Shown one piece after another: positions 54,139 through 63,807 of a stretch of DNA of 64,000 nt. The position numbers and the translations under genes are program-made. The notes under the pieces are model-generated. The model did not search any database and was not told where the DNA came from. It saw only the letters and a list, made by a program, of their open reading frames with translations. The stretch's first letter is position 1, and every line of letters starts with the position of its first letter. The DNA lies in assembly GCA_020002185.1 (NCBI GenBank), contig CM034533.1:45267562-45331561 (forward strand), written 5' to 3'. Origin of the DNA: Paraescarpia echinospica. Lineage: Eukaryota; Annelida; Polychaeta; Sabellida; Siboglinidae.

Positions 54139-54285
54139 ATGATGTCGGCAGAAAAACTTATGGTAGAGGTAGAGAGCCGGGAGTTGCCATATGCTCCATC
54201 CCATCCTGATTACAAAGACGCAAAGAACAAGTTGGCCGTGTGGGAAAGCTTTGGGGCCAAGTTAGACATGACTGGTACGTGGTAA
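54139..54285 (+). pseudogene. Truncated MADF (Myb/SANT-like) protein of the Harbinger-like element
   Basis: An ATG frame of 48 codons, starting MSAEKLMVEVESRELPYAP after the first Met and continuing with HPDYKDAKNKLAVW and FGAKLDMTG. The pattern (L...V..R..LY...HP.YKD...K...W) is the N-terminal half of the MADF DNA-binding domain. It stops where a donor-like G|GTACGT occurs, so the remainder may have been in a now-deleted exon. Confidence 0.75.
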
Positions 54286-54345
54286 TTACTACAAATAATG
54301 CAACACAAGTTTCGATGTCAGTATAAATATAAGTCAGTTGTTGTT

Positions 54346-54601
54346 TTGCGGATTTCCTCCTCTACGATACTTAGCAGTACAGCAAACTGCTCTTGTGACA
54401 TTTTTACCTACGAAAGTAGGTAAAAAAAACCGATCATCGTAACTGTCCAGTTCACGGACAAACCTATGGAATTCTCTTCTGGAGAGTTTCGTGTACCCAG
54501 ACACGTCGCTTTCGTCGTCGATTGTTGCGTTGTTTATGCCTTGTGGCTAACAACAATAGGGGCAGTGCTTCCTCCTCTCGATTGATTCTTTTGCCCGCCA
54601 T
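54346..54601 (-). pseudogene. Truncated Harbinger-type transposase N-terminus
   Basis: The ATG at 54601 (minus) opens a frame with a basic stretch and RRVWVHETLQKR. It then needs frame changes to give EFHRFVRELDSYDDRFF and MSQEQFAVLLSIVEEEI. R.WVH....R...GEFH.LV.EL..D..RF..Y.RMS..QF..LL is the usual N-terminal text of PIF/Harbinger transposases. The DDE catalytic region is absent, and at least two frame breaks are present. Confidence 0.75.
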
Positions 54602-55034
54602 ATTTCACAGCATCTACAAGCTGTTCACGTCACAAATTGGCGTATGCCGTCGAATATTGCCGCGCTCTGTGTACTAGGCTATGCTCGCGGTTTGCCGCTT
54701 TGCCGTCGAGGTTTTGCCGTTGCCGTCGAGCAGTGTAATAGGGCCTTTAGACTGGCGGTCAACCGGCGGAGCGCAGCCATGGGAAAGAGAGATAAGGTTA
54801 TGTAGGAGAAGATGTGCTGAACAACGATCGTCAATTGTCTGTAGCGAATGCTGAGGACGTGGCGTTTTCTATAATTACTGAACAGATTGATTCATAACAG
54901 TTTTTTTGTCGTCGTGTCTGTTTCAGTTAAGACGAACGTCTCAATAAGGGAATAGTTAGTTGTTGATAAGGAAACACAATACACACAATATATACTAACA
55001 GTACTACCAACGACAGTAGTGGTAGAGCAGACAG

Positions 55035-55372
55035 CAGCAGTAGTAAAATGTAAGTTCTTATATAGCGCGGTATTCAGTCTTTAAGACTGCTCAAAGGGCG
55101 TTTTTTAATCCCTGGCAAACATGGTCAATCGGACATAGTATCGACTTCTCTGGGAAACATTCAGCTACGCTGCAAATTTTTGCGCGAAGAACATTCGTAC
55201 ACTGATATAAACCAAATTGTTTATTGCCAGGTAACCATTTATACAGCTGAATGAACTGGACCAACGTAGTGTGAACAAACTTGTGGTTCGAAACGGCGAG
55301 AAGAGGATTCGAACCTGGCACCTCTCGACAGAGAGCCCGATGGGTTCTTTATTGGCTACATATCCACACCAA
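55035..55372 (-). mobile_element. tRNA-derived SINE, best copy
   Basis: On the minus strand the element begins with a tRNA-like head. An A-box-like TAGCCAATAAAG lies near 55345, and a perfect B box GGTTCGAATCC follows at 55305-55315. The body contains GTACGAATGTTCTTCGCGC and GAATGTTTCCCAGAGAAGTC. The tail, GCCAGGGATTAAAAAACGCC, CTTTGAGCAGTCTTAAAGAC and CCGCGCTATATAAGAACTTA, also occurs in four other places in the window. The head-body-tail layout and multiple copies support a SINE. The 55091-55321 frame is not a gene. Confidence 0.82.
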
Positions 55373-57181
55373 TGAATTGCTCAAAAAACAAAGTAAATTG
55401 ATCCTACTTGTAACTAATATCATTCGCCAGTTAGTTTGCAACCGTGGTAATCTACTAAAAGTAAGATAAAACACTAATATGAAGGAATATCAAATTTTCG
55501 TTTGTTTATTGCTCCCGTAGGAGCAGTCAAAAATTGCACATAGGACCATATTTCAGGTCCTCAGTGCGGGGTATTGGGTATAGTTTTCAACTAGCAATAA
55601 CCACGCCTCGGATAAACCTCATTGGCTATGGTACTGCCACTGCGCAAAGCTAACAAATACTTGATGACAGGCCAATACATGAATCAACACCGTGTTGAAA
55701 TTGTGGTGTGGCAATAATGTTTTTTCGAAACACATTAGTATATTATAGAGTACATTTCTAAATATACTATTTTAATAAGAATATCTACGTAATAGCTGTC
55801 AATGCTCACGGGATCACAAATACATTGAATTGTGCACACGTAAATTTGCAAGCCTTCTAATATTACATATTTATCTCGCCGAGCCATTGTGTATAAATGA
55901 TCTACCAATTAGAACAATTGTAATATATTAGCATTCACTGTAGGGTGTCAGAACTACTTAATCAAACCACTCACTGGATATGTTAAACACCTTAGTCTTA
56001 AAATGTTTACTTACAAGGATATATATATATTTTAAATGTATTTGTCTATCCTACCTCATAACCCGCTTCCTTTACAGCCGGCGCCATCTAGCGGCGAACG
56101 AAGAACGTCTTCCTGTGAAAAACATTTTGATCGTTAGGTGGGGAATTTAAACAAAGGGCGACGGTCGAAGCAGAATACAGTAATGTGGGTGGACCTTGCT
56201 TCATGTATGTATTGAATAAACACGAATATAACGTAATTTCGCTGTCATATTAATAATTGTTTTTTATGTTGCTTAGGCTCCTTGGTTCCTTGTCGTGTCA
56301 AAATGTTGACACCGTTGACATTATACACCGATTGTGAGGTTGCCTAACACTTGATGCGCAACTCAGGCCCGGGTTCCGAGGACGTTATCAATGTAGACCG
56401 TAACCGCCAGGCACGTCTATAGACCAGCACCGGTAACCGCAGACTTTTAGTGGCTGTTGTCACCCATTCTACGGGAAGACAGATACGATATATAACAAAA
56501 TGAGATGGAAGATAAGCTAACGAGCCCGTGCTAAAGAAACATCATGTTTTATTGACTGGAACAAATGCCGTCGATCGATGCCAGCGCAGTTCTTACTAAA
56601 TCGACAGGCACATTTAAATAAGATGGAACTACGGTGTACATTGCATAAGAAACTTGTATCTTTTATATCTTAGGTATTGCTGGTTAGGACATAATTATAT
56701 TTAATGACATATTGTCATGCATGCCACAGTTTGAATAAAACGTTCATGCTATACTGCTTTTAAAATTCCTTACACGCCGATATCTCTTATGTTCGAAACG
56801 TCTCTAATAACGCTGCTGTTCTCATGTAAAAGGGTAATTTAAATAGAGGTATATACTAGTGAATAGCCTACTAGGATTATAGAAGAGGGTTAATTTGTAG
56901 ACTCACACGCTGGCAAGAGTGAGTAGTGTAATTGTCTACTTGTCCTCGAAACCTGACCGGGAATGTGACGAGGAATACAAAGTAAATAAATCAATAAAAC
57001 ATATAACTGTTTCAACGTTTAATAAAGACACAAATATCAGTTTTTACATACATGTATGCTATATAATTTTGCAAGAAAAGCACGACGCGTTATTTTACCA
57101 GTGCACCAAAAATACTACCAAAACTACTCAGTGTTGCAAACTACAAGTTATCAACCATTGTTCCTGAGTACTACACACTTG
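55373..57181. other. Intergenic stretch downstream of foxQ2-like gene
   Basis: AT-rich, no recognised gene. A CTCF-like motif at 56081-56094 is listed separately. Confidence 0.45.
56081..56094 (-). promoter_or_regulatory. Candidate CTCF-type site
   Basis: On the minus strand CCGCTAGATGGCGC fits the animal CTCF core (CCASYAGRKGGCRS) at 13 of 14 positions. It lies 1.1 kb beyond the 3' end of the foxQ2-like gene, in otherwise unique DNA. Motif evidence only. Confidence 0.35.
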
Positions 57182-57187
57182 TTTAAT
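57182..57187 (-). terminator. Candidate poly(A) signal ATTAAA of the foxQ2-like gene
   Basis: ATTAAA on the minus strand, about 40 bases after the TGA stop at 57226. A second ATTAAA lies near 57017. Confidence 0.4.
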
Positions 57188-57225
57188 CACAGTCAGTGAA
57201 AGGTTAGTCCTTTCCTGCTACTAAA

Positions 57226-58422
57226 TCAACGCGGAAGGAAAAACGGCAGTGAACTCGCCGCAAAGCATGGTTCCGCTTGTGGCCACCTGGGATAGTGACG
57301 AGCTATATCGGCACGTGATATAGTCAATGATTGTGGATCATAATCGTTATACATAATCGGTGGAGACACCCGATCATACCCGGAAAACTGCGGCAGATAC
57401 CCTCGTGCTGGCGTTGACGTCATCGGCACGTAGCTGGTCGGCGGTGGAGGCACTCGCGACAGAGCCAACATCCGGTTGAGCGGAGAGTGCGTCGAGCGAC
57501 TGCCCACTAGAGTTCTGCTCGCGTACTGGACCCGACTTCGCGCCTGTCGCCGGTTGAAATCGCCTTGTTCGAAGTCCGCGACGCATGCGTCATGTACCGA
57601 CCAGTAGAACCCGCGTCCGGAGCGAGCACGGCCCGACTTTACGAAGCACTCGTTCACCGACAGGTTGTGGCGGATGCTGTTGCGCCACGCGCACGTGGAC
57701 GAGCGATAATACGGGTGGTTGTCGAGCACGTGCTGGTAGATGTCGGCCAATATAAGGCGTTTGTCCGACGATCCCAGTATCGCCACCGCGATGAGAGCGA
57801 TATAGGACTGCGGTGGTTTACCTGCGCTGTCCATCGATGTTTCTGGTGTGTTGGTGTCACGTGTTGACACCGGAAGTAACGGCGAGCGGGACGTGTCTGT
57901 GTCGGATATCGTACTCGTGATGTGATCGTCGCTAAACACGCCGCTTGAAGAGTTACCGCTGCTGTCTGACGTCGTAAGTCGCGAGGGAAATTCGTCATAC
58001 GATGTTCCGGAAGTGACGTTCTGCGATCCCGAAACCAACGGTGATTTTCCAATAATGTCTCGATTACCAGCGTGGAATCGGTATTCGTTCAGCGACCAGT
58101 TTCGGTCTATCGGTGATATTAGATCGGCTACGGCAACGTTACGAATACAGTCTTCCATGGTCAGCTGGGGCTCGACTTCCGGTGGGTGTGACGCATCCCT
58201 GTGGAGATTAGTGAAATCTGGCTTTGGTGCAGGACCTTTTGTCACCGTTATTGCTGCACCGAATTTGTATTCGTGACTGGAATTCTTTCCTGTGCCGTTT
58301 TCCGCGGCGTCTTCTGGTCGTGTTCTGCTGGCGTAATGGTGTTCGCAGCGTTCCACTAATCTGGGGTTATATGTGATGACAGACAACCCCCTTTCCAGTT
58401 GCGTCGTAGGATGTTTAGACAT
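57226..58422 (-). CDS. foxQ2-like: Forkhead transcription factor, FoxQ2 type
   Basis: An intronless 398-residue protein starting at the ATG at 58422; the frame is open 14 codons further but without ATG. Residues 202-298 form a forkhead (winged-helix) DNA-binding domain. It has KPPQSYIALIAVAILGSSDK, LILADIYQHVLDNHPYYR, the recognition helix WRNSIRHNLSVNECFVK, and the wing text GRGFYWSVHDACVADFEQGD followed by NRRQARSRVQ. The Q in KPPQSYIALIA, and DFEQGDFNRRQA after the wing, resemble FoxQ2 proteins (SQSYIALIA, DF..GDFRRR.A). The N-terminal 200 residues are Ser/Thr-rich and probably disordered, with an EH1-like VAVADLISP near residue 96 that might bind Groucho (inference). FoxQ2 factors act in the nucleus and pattern anterior/apical ectoderm in many animals. 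Single-exon FoxQ2 paralogues are known in lophotrochozoans. No frameshift or missing core residue is seen. Confidence 0.92.
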   Translation of the reverse strand: MSKHPTTQLERGLSVITYNPRLVERCEHHYASRTRPEDAAENGTGKNSSHEYKFGAAITVTKGPAPKPDFTNLHRDASHPPEVEPQLTMEDCIRNVAVADLISPIDRNWSLNEYRFHAGNRDIIGKSPLVSGSQNVTSGTSYDEFPSRLTTSDSSGNSSSGVFSDDHITSTISDTDTSRSPLLPVSTRDTNTPETSMDSAGKPPQSYIALIAVAILGSSDKRLILADIYQHVLDNHPYYRSSTCAWRNSIRHNLSVNECFVKSGRARSGRGFYWSVHDACVADFEQGDFNRRQARSRVQYASRTLVGSRSTHSPLNRMLALSRVPPPPTSYVPMTSTPARGYLPQFSGYDRVSPPIMYNDYDPQSLTISRADIARHYPRWPQAEPCFAASSLPFFLPR

Positions 58423-58575
58423 TCTGTTACTGCTCGTGTCTACGCAGACTGTCAAATTCAACACACTTCGACAACGTTCGTCAACTTATACAAATGTTAG
58501 TGTTCAAAACCATACGTCCTCTTCCACCGACGTTCAGAGCCAGAGCATATGATACAACTATTTCAATATCGGTGC

Positions 58576-58582
58576 ATTTATA
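58576..58582 (-). promoter_or_regulatory. Candidate TATA box of the foxQ2-like gene
   Basis: On the minus strand TATAAAT in CAGTATAAATGCACC lies about 155 bases upstream of the ATG. This would place initiation near 58547 and give a 5' UTR of about 125 bases. Confidence 0.4.
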
Positions 58583-59072
58583 CTGTTTATCTGGCAAAGA
58601 GAAGCGACCTAATTGCGCGTGAAATATTGTTTTCGTCGGAGATGTCAGTGGACGAATATTCCCACTGATTCGTTCAAGAGAACCACTACTGACGTCGCAT
58701 TGGCCAATAACTTGGTGTGCACCTGAACTTTGAATGACGCACCCAATTAAGCGATGACGCCTTAGATGATGCCATTGTTACAGACGGATTAATCTAAACA
58801 AGTGACACGCGATACCGTCCGGTTCTGGAAGGCCAGCGTGTTCAGCCAAGCGTGACTAACCAACGCAAACCGAGTCACACCTTCTCCGTTTAGTGAATCT
58901 AGTGACTGCCCGAACGACGGTCCGGTTGCGACATGACAATATTGAGTTTTCGTAAATATCGTAGTCGGTTTATTACAAAGACGTGCTCCGTAAGTTTGCA
59001 AACGAACGTTGTGTGTGAATGCTTCTATGAGCTGAGAAGTCGAGATGGTGTTCGATTGAATAGATCTACCCG
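58583..59072. other. Upstream region of the foxQ2-like gene
   Basis: Unique sequence likely to hold proximal regulatory DNA. No second gene was recognised. Confidence 0.4.
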
Positions 59073-59150
59073 GGGAGTAAAGTGTACAAAGCGATCTGTG
59101 CAGTTTTAAGGCGTGTATACCGCGCTGTGTAAGAACTTACGTTTACATTA
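59073..59150 (+). mobile_element. SINE tail fragment
   Basis: GGGGAGTAAAGTGTACAAAG, TTAAGGCGTGTATACCGCGC and TGTGTAAGAACTTACGTTTA match the 3' end of the SINE at 55035-55372 in the opposite orientation. Confidence 0.6.
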
Positions 59151-59494
59151 CTTTTGAATAGTTTTGTGGTTGTATTTTTAGTAATATCGGCGATTATTAT
59201 TCAGGCGTTGCACATTTGTGGATAGTTTGTTGTGTCTTTAGCCAGAACTTTACTAGTTTTACAATCTTCTTGAAATTTGATATCGTCAACAACACTGGTA
59301 TGGCATACAGTTGGATTTTGAATAAGAGTGAAGAGTTTTTGAAATCGGGGCACCACGGCGAAAAGGGCGTTCCAATTCCACTTTGGGTTTGCGAAAGTGC
59401 GCACGCATCGTGTTTAGTATTGCTTAGATCCACCTCAGACTCCTATAGAAACGGAGCCAATGTAGGGAAGGCGGAGAACCCAAACATCTCCATC
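59151..59494. other. Short spacer, no recognised gene
   Basis: The overlapping 59197-59497 frames on both strands lack domains. Confidence 0.35.
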
Positions 59495-59645
59495 TAGGTC
59501 ATGTATTGTTGTACCGCACTGTCCGTTAAGTTATTGTCGTCCACTGCATCCTATCTTCAACCGTTATCTTCCTCAGTCTTTCCGGAATCCCATTTTGCCC
59601 AGTCCTCCCATCTATGTCGCGGGATGCTCCCGTTCCCATGGCCTA
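59495..59645 (-). mobile_element. LINE 3'-end fragment, second copy
   Basis: Same order of blocks as 53140-53280 on the plus strand: TAGGTCATGTATTGTTGTAC, then GTCCACTGCATCC, ATCTTCCTCAGTCTTTC and GTCCTCCCATCTATG. Read on minus it gives a broken RWEDWAK-like LINE C-terminus. Considerably diverged. Confidence 0.45.
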
Positions 59646-60978
59646 GATGTTTATGAGCCTCTGGTCGCGCCGGTAATCTGTCAGCATCCATTGTTACCAA
59701 GTGGTCTGTCCACATCATTCTTCAATCTTTCCGTTAAGTGCACGGATCCTGATCTCTTCCCTGATGCATTCAACCTCCACCTATTCACCTTCTTTGTTCT
59801 TGTAATTCTCTGAACCCAATTTGTCTCGCAAAAGTTGTTGTTGTTCTGTCAGTGTCACGTGTCTCCTGAATATGCAGGCGTGCTGGTGTTACAATTGATT
59901 GAATTTGTACAATTAATTAAATTGATGAGACACTTGACAGCAACAAAACTGAAGGCAACAAGAGGGGAAGTGTCCAATAAGGGAGTGCCGTCACACTCTG
60001 TCGAGTGTCCACCGTCAATAAGAACCGCTCCACCAACAGGGATCGTCGCGTTACAATTCAGCTTTGCTAAACTCGAACAAATGCATAATTGCATTTCATT
60101 GTTTAGGCAGGCCCGTAGCTAGGCTGGGGTACGGGGGACCGTACCCCCGTGCAGTCTCCAGTGCTCCCGTTCAGCGTGATGATTAGTAACATTTATTAAT
60201 GTCTAGTAAACTATATATGGGAACCAATGTTATTGCCGTGCGGATATACGGTTCCTTTTGCACCGTTATTACCAAGTATTTACAATTTAACTGTTTCATA
60301 TACAATATGAGCTTTTCGTTGGTGAAACAATAACATTGAGAACAATGATTCGAGGTAATTAAGTGCAATTTCGCGTATAGTATGCCTTCCACAGTATTAC
60401 TTATGATATTAAGAATGCTATATTAATAACTAGGTATGTGTATGATCTTGTATGACATCGACCTACCAGTATGGATTGGATATGAAGGCGTGTACATAGC
60501 AGCAACTACTTTATGAAAACACCTAAGTCCGGAGAATTACAGATGCAGAGACGGTGGATGGTTTGAGAAAAAAACAAATTGAGATACAGTTAAGCTTAGA
60601 AATAAGAATAGTAAGAAGCGAAACGTGTGGGGGATATTATGATGAGGATCGAAGCGGGCCGACTATCAAAAGAACAGAGGTGAGGAAACAGCGAAGCCGC
60701 AGGAAAGAGCGGGGCGTTTCATGCAACTTCTCCACGTACAAGTGTTTGTAAGCACCCGATGTGAATCTTGGCAAAAGTACCTTAAACGTAACCATAACCC
60801 TAACCTTCAACAGAACCTAAATTCTAACCTTCAACATAACTACACGTGTATAACAATATCCCTAAAGATAAACATAACCCCTTTTCCAAATCAAACCTAT
60901 CATGCGTACGTGTAGAGGGGTAGCAGGAAACACCCTCCCATGAACAAGGGGCAGACCACATTTTAAGATGAGAAGGCT
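59646..60978. other. Intergenic stretch with a possible transposon end
   Basis: GCAGGCCCGTAGCTAGGCTG with GGGGGACCGTACCCCC (60107-60149) looks like the terminus of an interspersed repeat; no partner end was found. Imperfect CCCTAACCTTCAA repeats lie at 60800-60840. No gene recognised. Confidence 0.4.
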
Positions 60979-61030
60979 ATGATATATATATATATATATA
61001 TATTTATTACATATATATATATATGTATAT
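60979..61030. repeat. AT microsatellite, self-complementary
   Basis: (TA)n, then TTTATTACA, then (TA)n and GTATATGTAA; the two halves can pair. Confidence 0.9.
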
Positions 61031-61570
61031 GTAATATTACATTTTAAATATGTATAAGGTGACAGCAGCAACAGGTTGATCACTGGGATTATTGGGCCTT
61101 CAAATCCTTTGTAGGGCCCGCAACATTTTTAGGTTACAGGCCCGTTTGGCCCTTGACATTTTAGCGTTATGTTGGACTTTGGCAGTCACACGAATCAGGT
61201 TTTTCAACCTGCATAGAGTGTGTTGGAATCTCGGAGCTAGGTCAACACAACACATTTACACACCTTTTAGAACATGTATCTTTTAGAACATGTATGATCA
61301 CCAACAAAGAGCTGCGCCGCAAAGCATTCTTGTAACACAGATGATTACATTTGGAGGTGACCAGGGCTCGTGAGCCGAATATTCCCAGGCACTCAATTCA
61401 AGACAGATCCACGCTGGACAACTGACTGCAAGATCAGCCTAAGGAAACACGACGAAGGTCCACGGAGAAAGACACGGGAGCATGCACCTTTAACTTAGCA
61501 TCATCATCGGGCAGGTTGTGCAATGATAGATTCTCTCGTGGAAGCCATATAAATGTCTTCTAATGTACGA
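61031..61570. other. Intergenic stretch, no recognised gene
   Basis: Contains a short duplication TTTTAGAACATGTAT at 61265-61294. No gene seen. Confidence 0.4.
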
Positions 61571-61880
61571 CGAGGAGTGAGTTAGAGTGAGTAGGTGAGT
61601 AGGTGAGTAGGTGAGTAGGTGAGTAGGTGAGTAGGTGAGTAGGTGAATAGGTGAGCGAGTGAGTGGGTGAATGGGTGGGTTGGGAATGAGTGAGTGAGTG
61701 AGTGAGTGAGTGAGTGAGTGAGTGAGTGAGAGAATGAGTGGGTGGGTGGGTGGATGAGTGAGTGAATGAGTGGATGAGAGAGAGAGAGAGTGAGTGAGTG
61801 AGTGGATGAATGAGTGGGTGATTGGGTGAATGAGTGAGTGGGTGAATGAGTGTGAGGGTGAGTAAGTGACTGAGTGAATG
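61571..61880. repeat. GTGA/GTAG tetranucleotide repeat
   Basis: About 300 bases of GTGAGTAG, then GTGAGTGA-type repeats with GGTG interruptions. The long minus-strand THSLTHS frames are artefacts. Confidence 0.95.
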
Positions 61881-62038
61881 TGTTAACCAGAGCGATGATG
61901 ATACAATGACATCCGAAATGAAGCGGCTGTATATCTCCGTCACTGGTCGTAAACCCACCTTGTCGGAATTTGACGTCAGGTTCGGAGAACGTAATAATCG
62001 CTGTACATACAACCTTGACAACGCGAGCTTCACTGATA

Positions 62039-62203
62039 ATGATTGTTATGTACATTGTTATTGCTGGAGCTTATTCCATACCCTACCAGTGTGAATACCA
62101 GTGTGAATACCAGTGTGAATACCAGTGTGAATACACGGTGTCACTGGGTAGAACTTTGCATCGGATCCTTCAAAATGCATTTCTGGACACATCATCTTCC
62201 TAG
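62039..62203 (+). CDS. Small ORF with signal-peptide-like start, doubtful
   Basis: The ATG at 62039 opens a 54-residue frame. MIVMYIVIAGAYSIPY resembles a secretory signal, followed by four QCEY repeats (the 12-bp repeat at 62087-62134) and a short tail. It closes at a TAG that also ends an acceptor-like CTTCCTAG. A Cys-rich frame follows directly, so the two may be parts of one transcript, but no in-frame join could be demonstrated. Confidence 0.2.
   Translation: MIVMYIVIAGAYSIPYQCEYQCEYQCEYQCEYTVSLGRTLHRILQNAFLDTSSS
62087..62134 (+). repeat. 12-bp tandem repeat, four perfect copies
   Basis: CAGTGTGAATAC repeated four times (62087, 62099, 62111, 62123). Confidence 0.97.
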
Positions 62204-62357
62204 ACATTGTTACGGTGGACACACCAATACCACTTGTGGTAAGTACTACGTCTGCCCATATCGGTGCCCATCCACACACAGTTGGTGCCCCTTCGTGCTA
62301 ACACCCAAACCGAATGATTGCTACAGCTCACCAGTTCCACGTCCCACCAAATGCTGA
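62175..62357 (+). CDS. Small Cys-rich ORF, unidentified
   Basis: The ATG frame gives 60 residues with seven cysteines (HCYGG, TTCGKYYVCPYRCPS, SWCPF, NDCYSS and a terminal KC). The spacing is C-x8-C-x5-C-x3-C-x7-C-x10-C-x11-C or close to it. Without a signal sequence of its own, it may start at an acceptor-like CTTCCTAG at 62203 as a second exon of a secreted peptide. It resembles small secreted Cys-rich proteins in composition only; no family was recognised and a chance ORF is possible. Confidence 0.25.
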   Translation: MHFWTHHLPRHCYGGHTNTTCGKYYVCPYRCPSTHSWCPFVLTPKPNDCYSSPVPRPTKC

Positions 62358-63539
62358 TTTTCTGGTAAGAATACATGTTTTGACGTTATATTGAGTAATA
62401 AACAACCAAGTTAGTTCGGTGTTGAATTTTCCAGCAAAAATTGAATTTGATCTTTCCACATTGCCACGGAAGTGACATATGCGCAGGCCGTTTTCCGCTG
62501 TGTTGAACTTTTATTATTTGTATATACACAATTCCACAATGAAATATGTAAATATCGATATTTTTTTGGCATTGACAACGTATGGTCACCGTGCTGGAAA
62601 CATACGATTTATTGCAAAAATCTTAACCAACATTCGCGCCTTTAGGCTTTTCCTCGAGACGTGAATGTAACGTCATCGTTACGTCACGAAGCGCCATGTT
62701 GGAATTTGTGCGCTGGGGGATTTTGTTGTTGCAAGCCGAAGCGTTCGAGGGAGTGGCTGAAAGCCAACCCGTTCCGTTAGGCTGTTGAAGGCGGGTCTTG
62801 GTTAATTGGTTGGTTGGTTGGTTGGTTTATCACCATTCGCCTGCACTTTTCTTGTTATGCTCGGTTAAGAAACTATGGCTAAAACAAAGTGTTGCATAGC
62901 CATAGACAAAAGAAACCGTTCTGATGCTGGGGTGTTAGATATAATTATAGGCTATACCGAATGGTTTCCCTGTTATCAATCAAAGTAGACATATGTACAT
63001 GTGACCGAAGATGCCAAATTCGGTCTGGTTACACAATTACAATACTTCGATTTAACACACGTAACACGGAGTCCACAACGTCGTCACGATTCCCGCAGTG
63101 GGCGTATATATAGGGGCCTAGATCTATGTCGAATAAGTGGATATTTTATTTCATTACAAAATCGTGTCATTTAGGATATTAGGAGATAACACACCACAAT
63201 GGTAACACGTTTTGTTGTGACATTATTTTTACCAACCGAACTGTTATAGATATATATATAAAGTCAATGTTGCAAATCCCGTTAAAGTTTTTGTTATCTT
63301 GAGGTGCATGATTATATTTACAAATGTACGCAAGCCTTAAGTGCCACACGGCACATAGAGGATAAGTAAATCGGCGCTTACATTTATGTAAAGTGATGCA
63401 GTTGTAATATTTACATGATGAATCTGCACGTTGCAGGTGAGAAGCAGGCACTGTTGCGCCTTCTCATGGCCAGCATACCTGTCTGGTGGTTTCGTCGAAA
63501 AGCAGTTCGGCGCCTGGCGGCTTTAGGACGTCTTCGGAG
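62358..63539. other. Intergenic/promoter region of the right-edge gene
   Basis: No gene recognised. A short (GGTT)n run lies at 62800-62826. The last part presumably includes the 5' UTR and promoter of the gene starting at 63540. Confidence 0.4.
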
Positions 63540-63602
63540 ATGGGATCGATAGTCGGAGCCAATCGTGGGAAATCGAATAGCAAACTCGCAGACATGGTTG
63601 AG
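63540..63602 (+). CDS. First coding exon of an unidentified gene (partial)
   Basis: ATG GGA TCG ATA starts a 21-codon exon (MGSIVGANRGKSNSKLADMV then E) that ends at a donor GAG|GTAGGG in phase 0. It joins without interruption to the exon at 63808. It is too short to appear as an ORF; the start is supported by the in-frame join. No targeting signal is evident. Confidence 0.55.
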
Positions 63603-63807
63603 GTAGGGGGGTAATTTGGATTTTTTTGTGGCTGTATTACTTAGCTCCATCGATTGATATGCAACGGAATGCTCGGCTAATACACGGCATCGTGATGTCA
63701 GAAAGCATTATTACTTTTGCTACGAATCTACTTTACAACTTCACTATGCATCGCGAGTAAACAAATATGTCAACATAACCACTATTAAATTGTTTTCTCT
63801 CTCGCAG

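Larger units (their letters stand above)
53763..54755. mobile_element. PIF/Harbinger-like element, internally deleted
   Basis: The left terminus (AAAGACCCTATTACAGTG, then ...CGACGGCAAATGGCAA) and the right terminus read backwards (AAAGGCCCTATTACACTG, then CTCGACGGCAACGGCAAA) form inverted repeats of at least 45 bases, rich in CGACGGCAAA motifs. Between them lie a plus-strand start of a MADF/Myb-like protein and a minus-strand start of a DDE transposase, both cut short. Harbinger elements typically encode exactly this pair. A TA lies at both borders, but a standard 3-bp target duplication is not clear. The element cannot move by itself. Confidence 0.8.

Noticed and set aside
55280..55372. tRNA gene on the minus strand at the GGTTCGAATCC box
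   Set aside because: The arms do not close into a full cloverleaf, and the sequence continues into a repeat body found elsewhere, so it is a SINE head.
58423..58464. A 14-codon longer start for the foxQ2-like protein
   Set aside because: The upstream start would be GTG. The first ATG in frame is at 58422, and eukaryotic initiation favours it.
61560..62055. THSLTHS-type minus-strand proteins
   Set aside because: Read-through of the GTGA tetranucleotide repeat.
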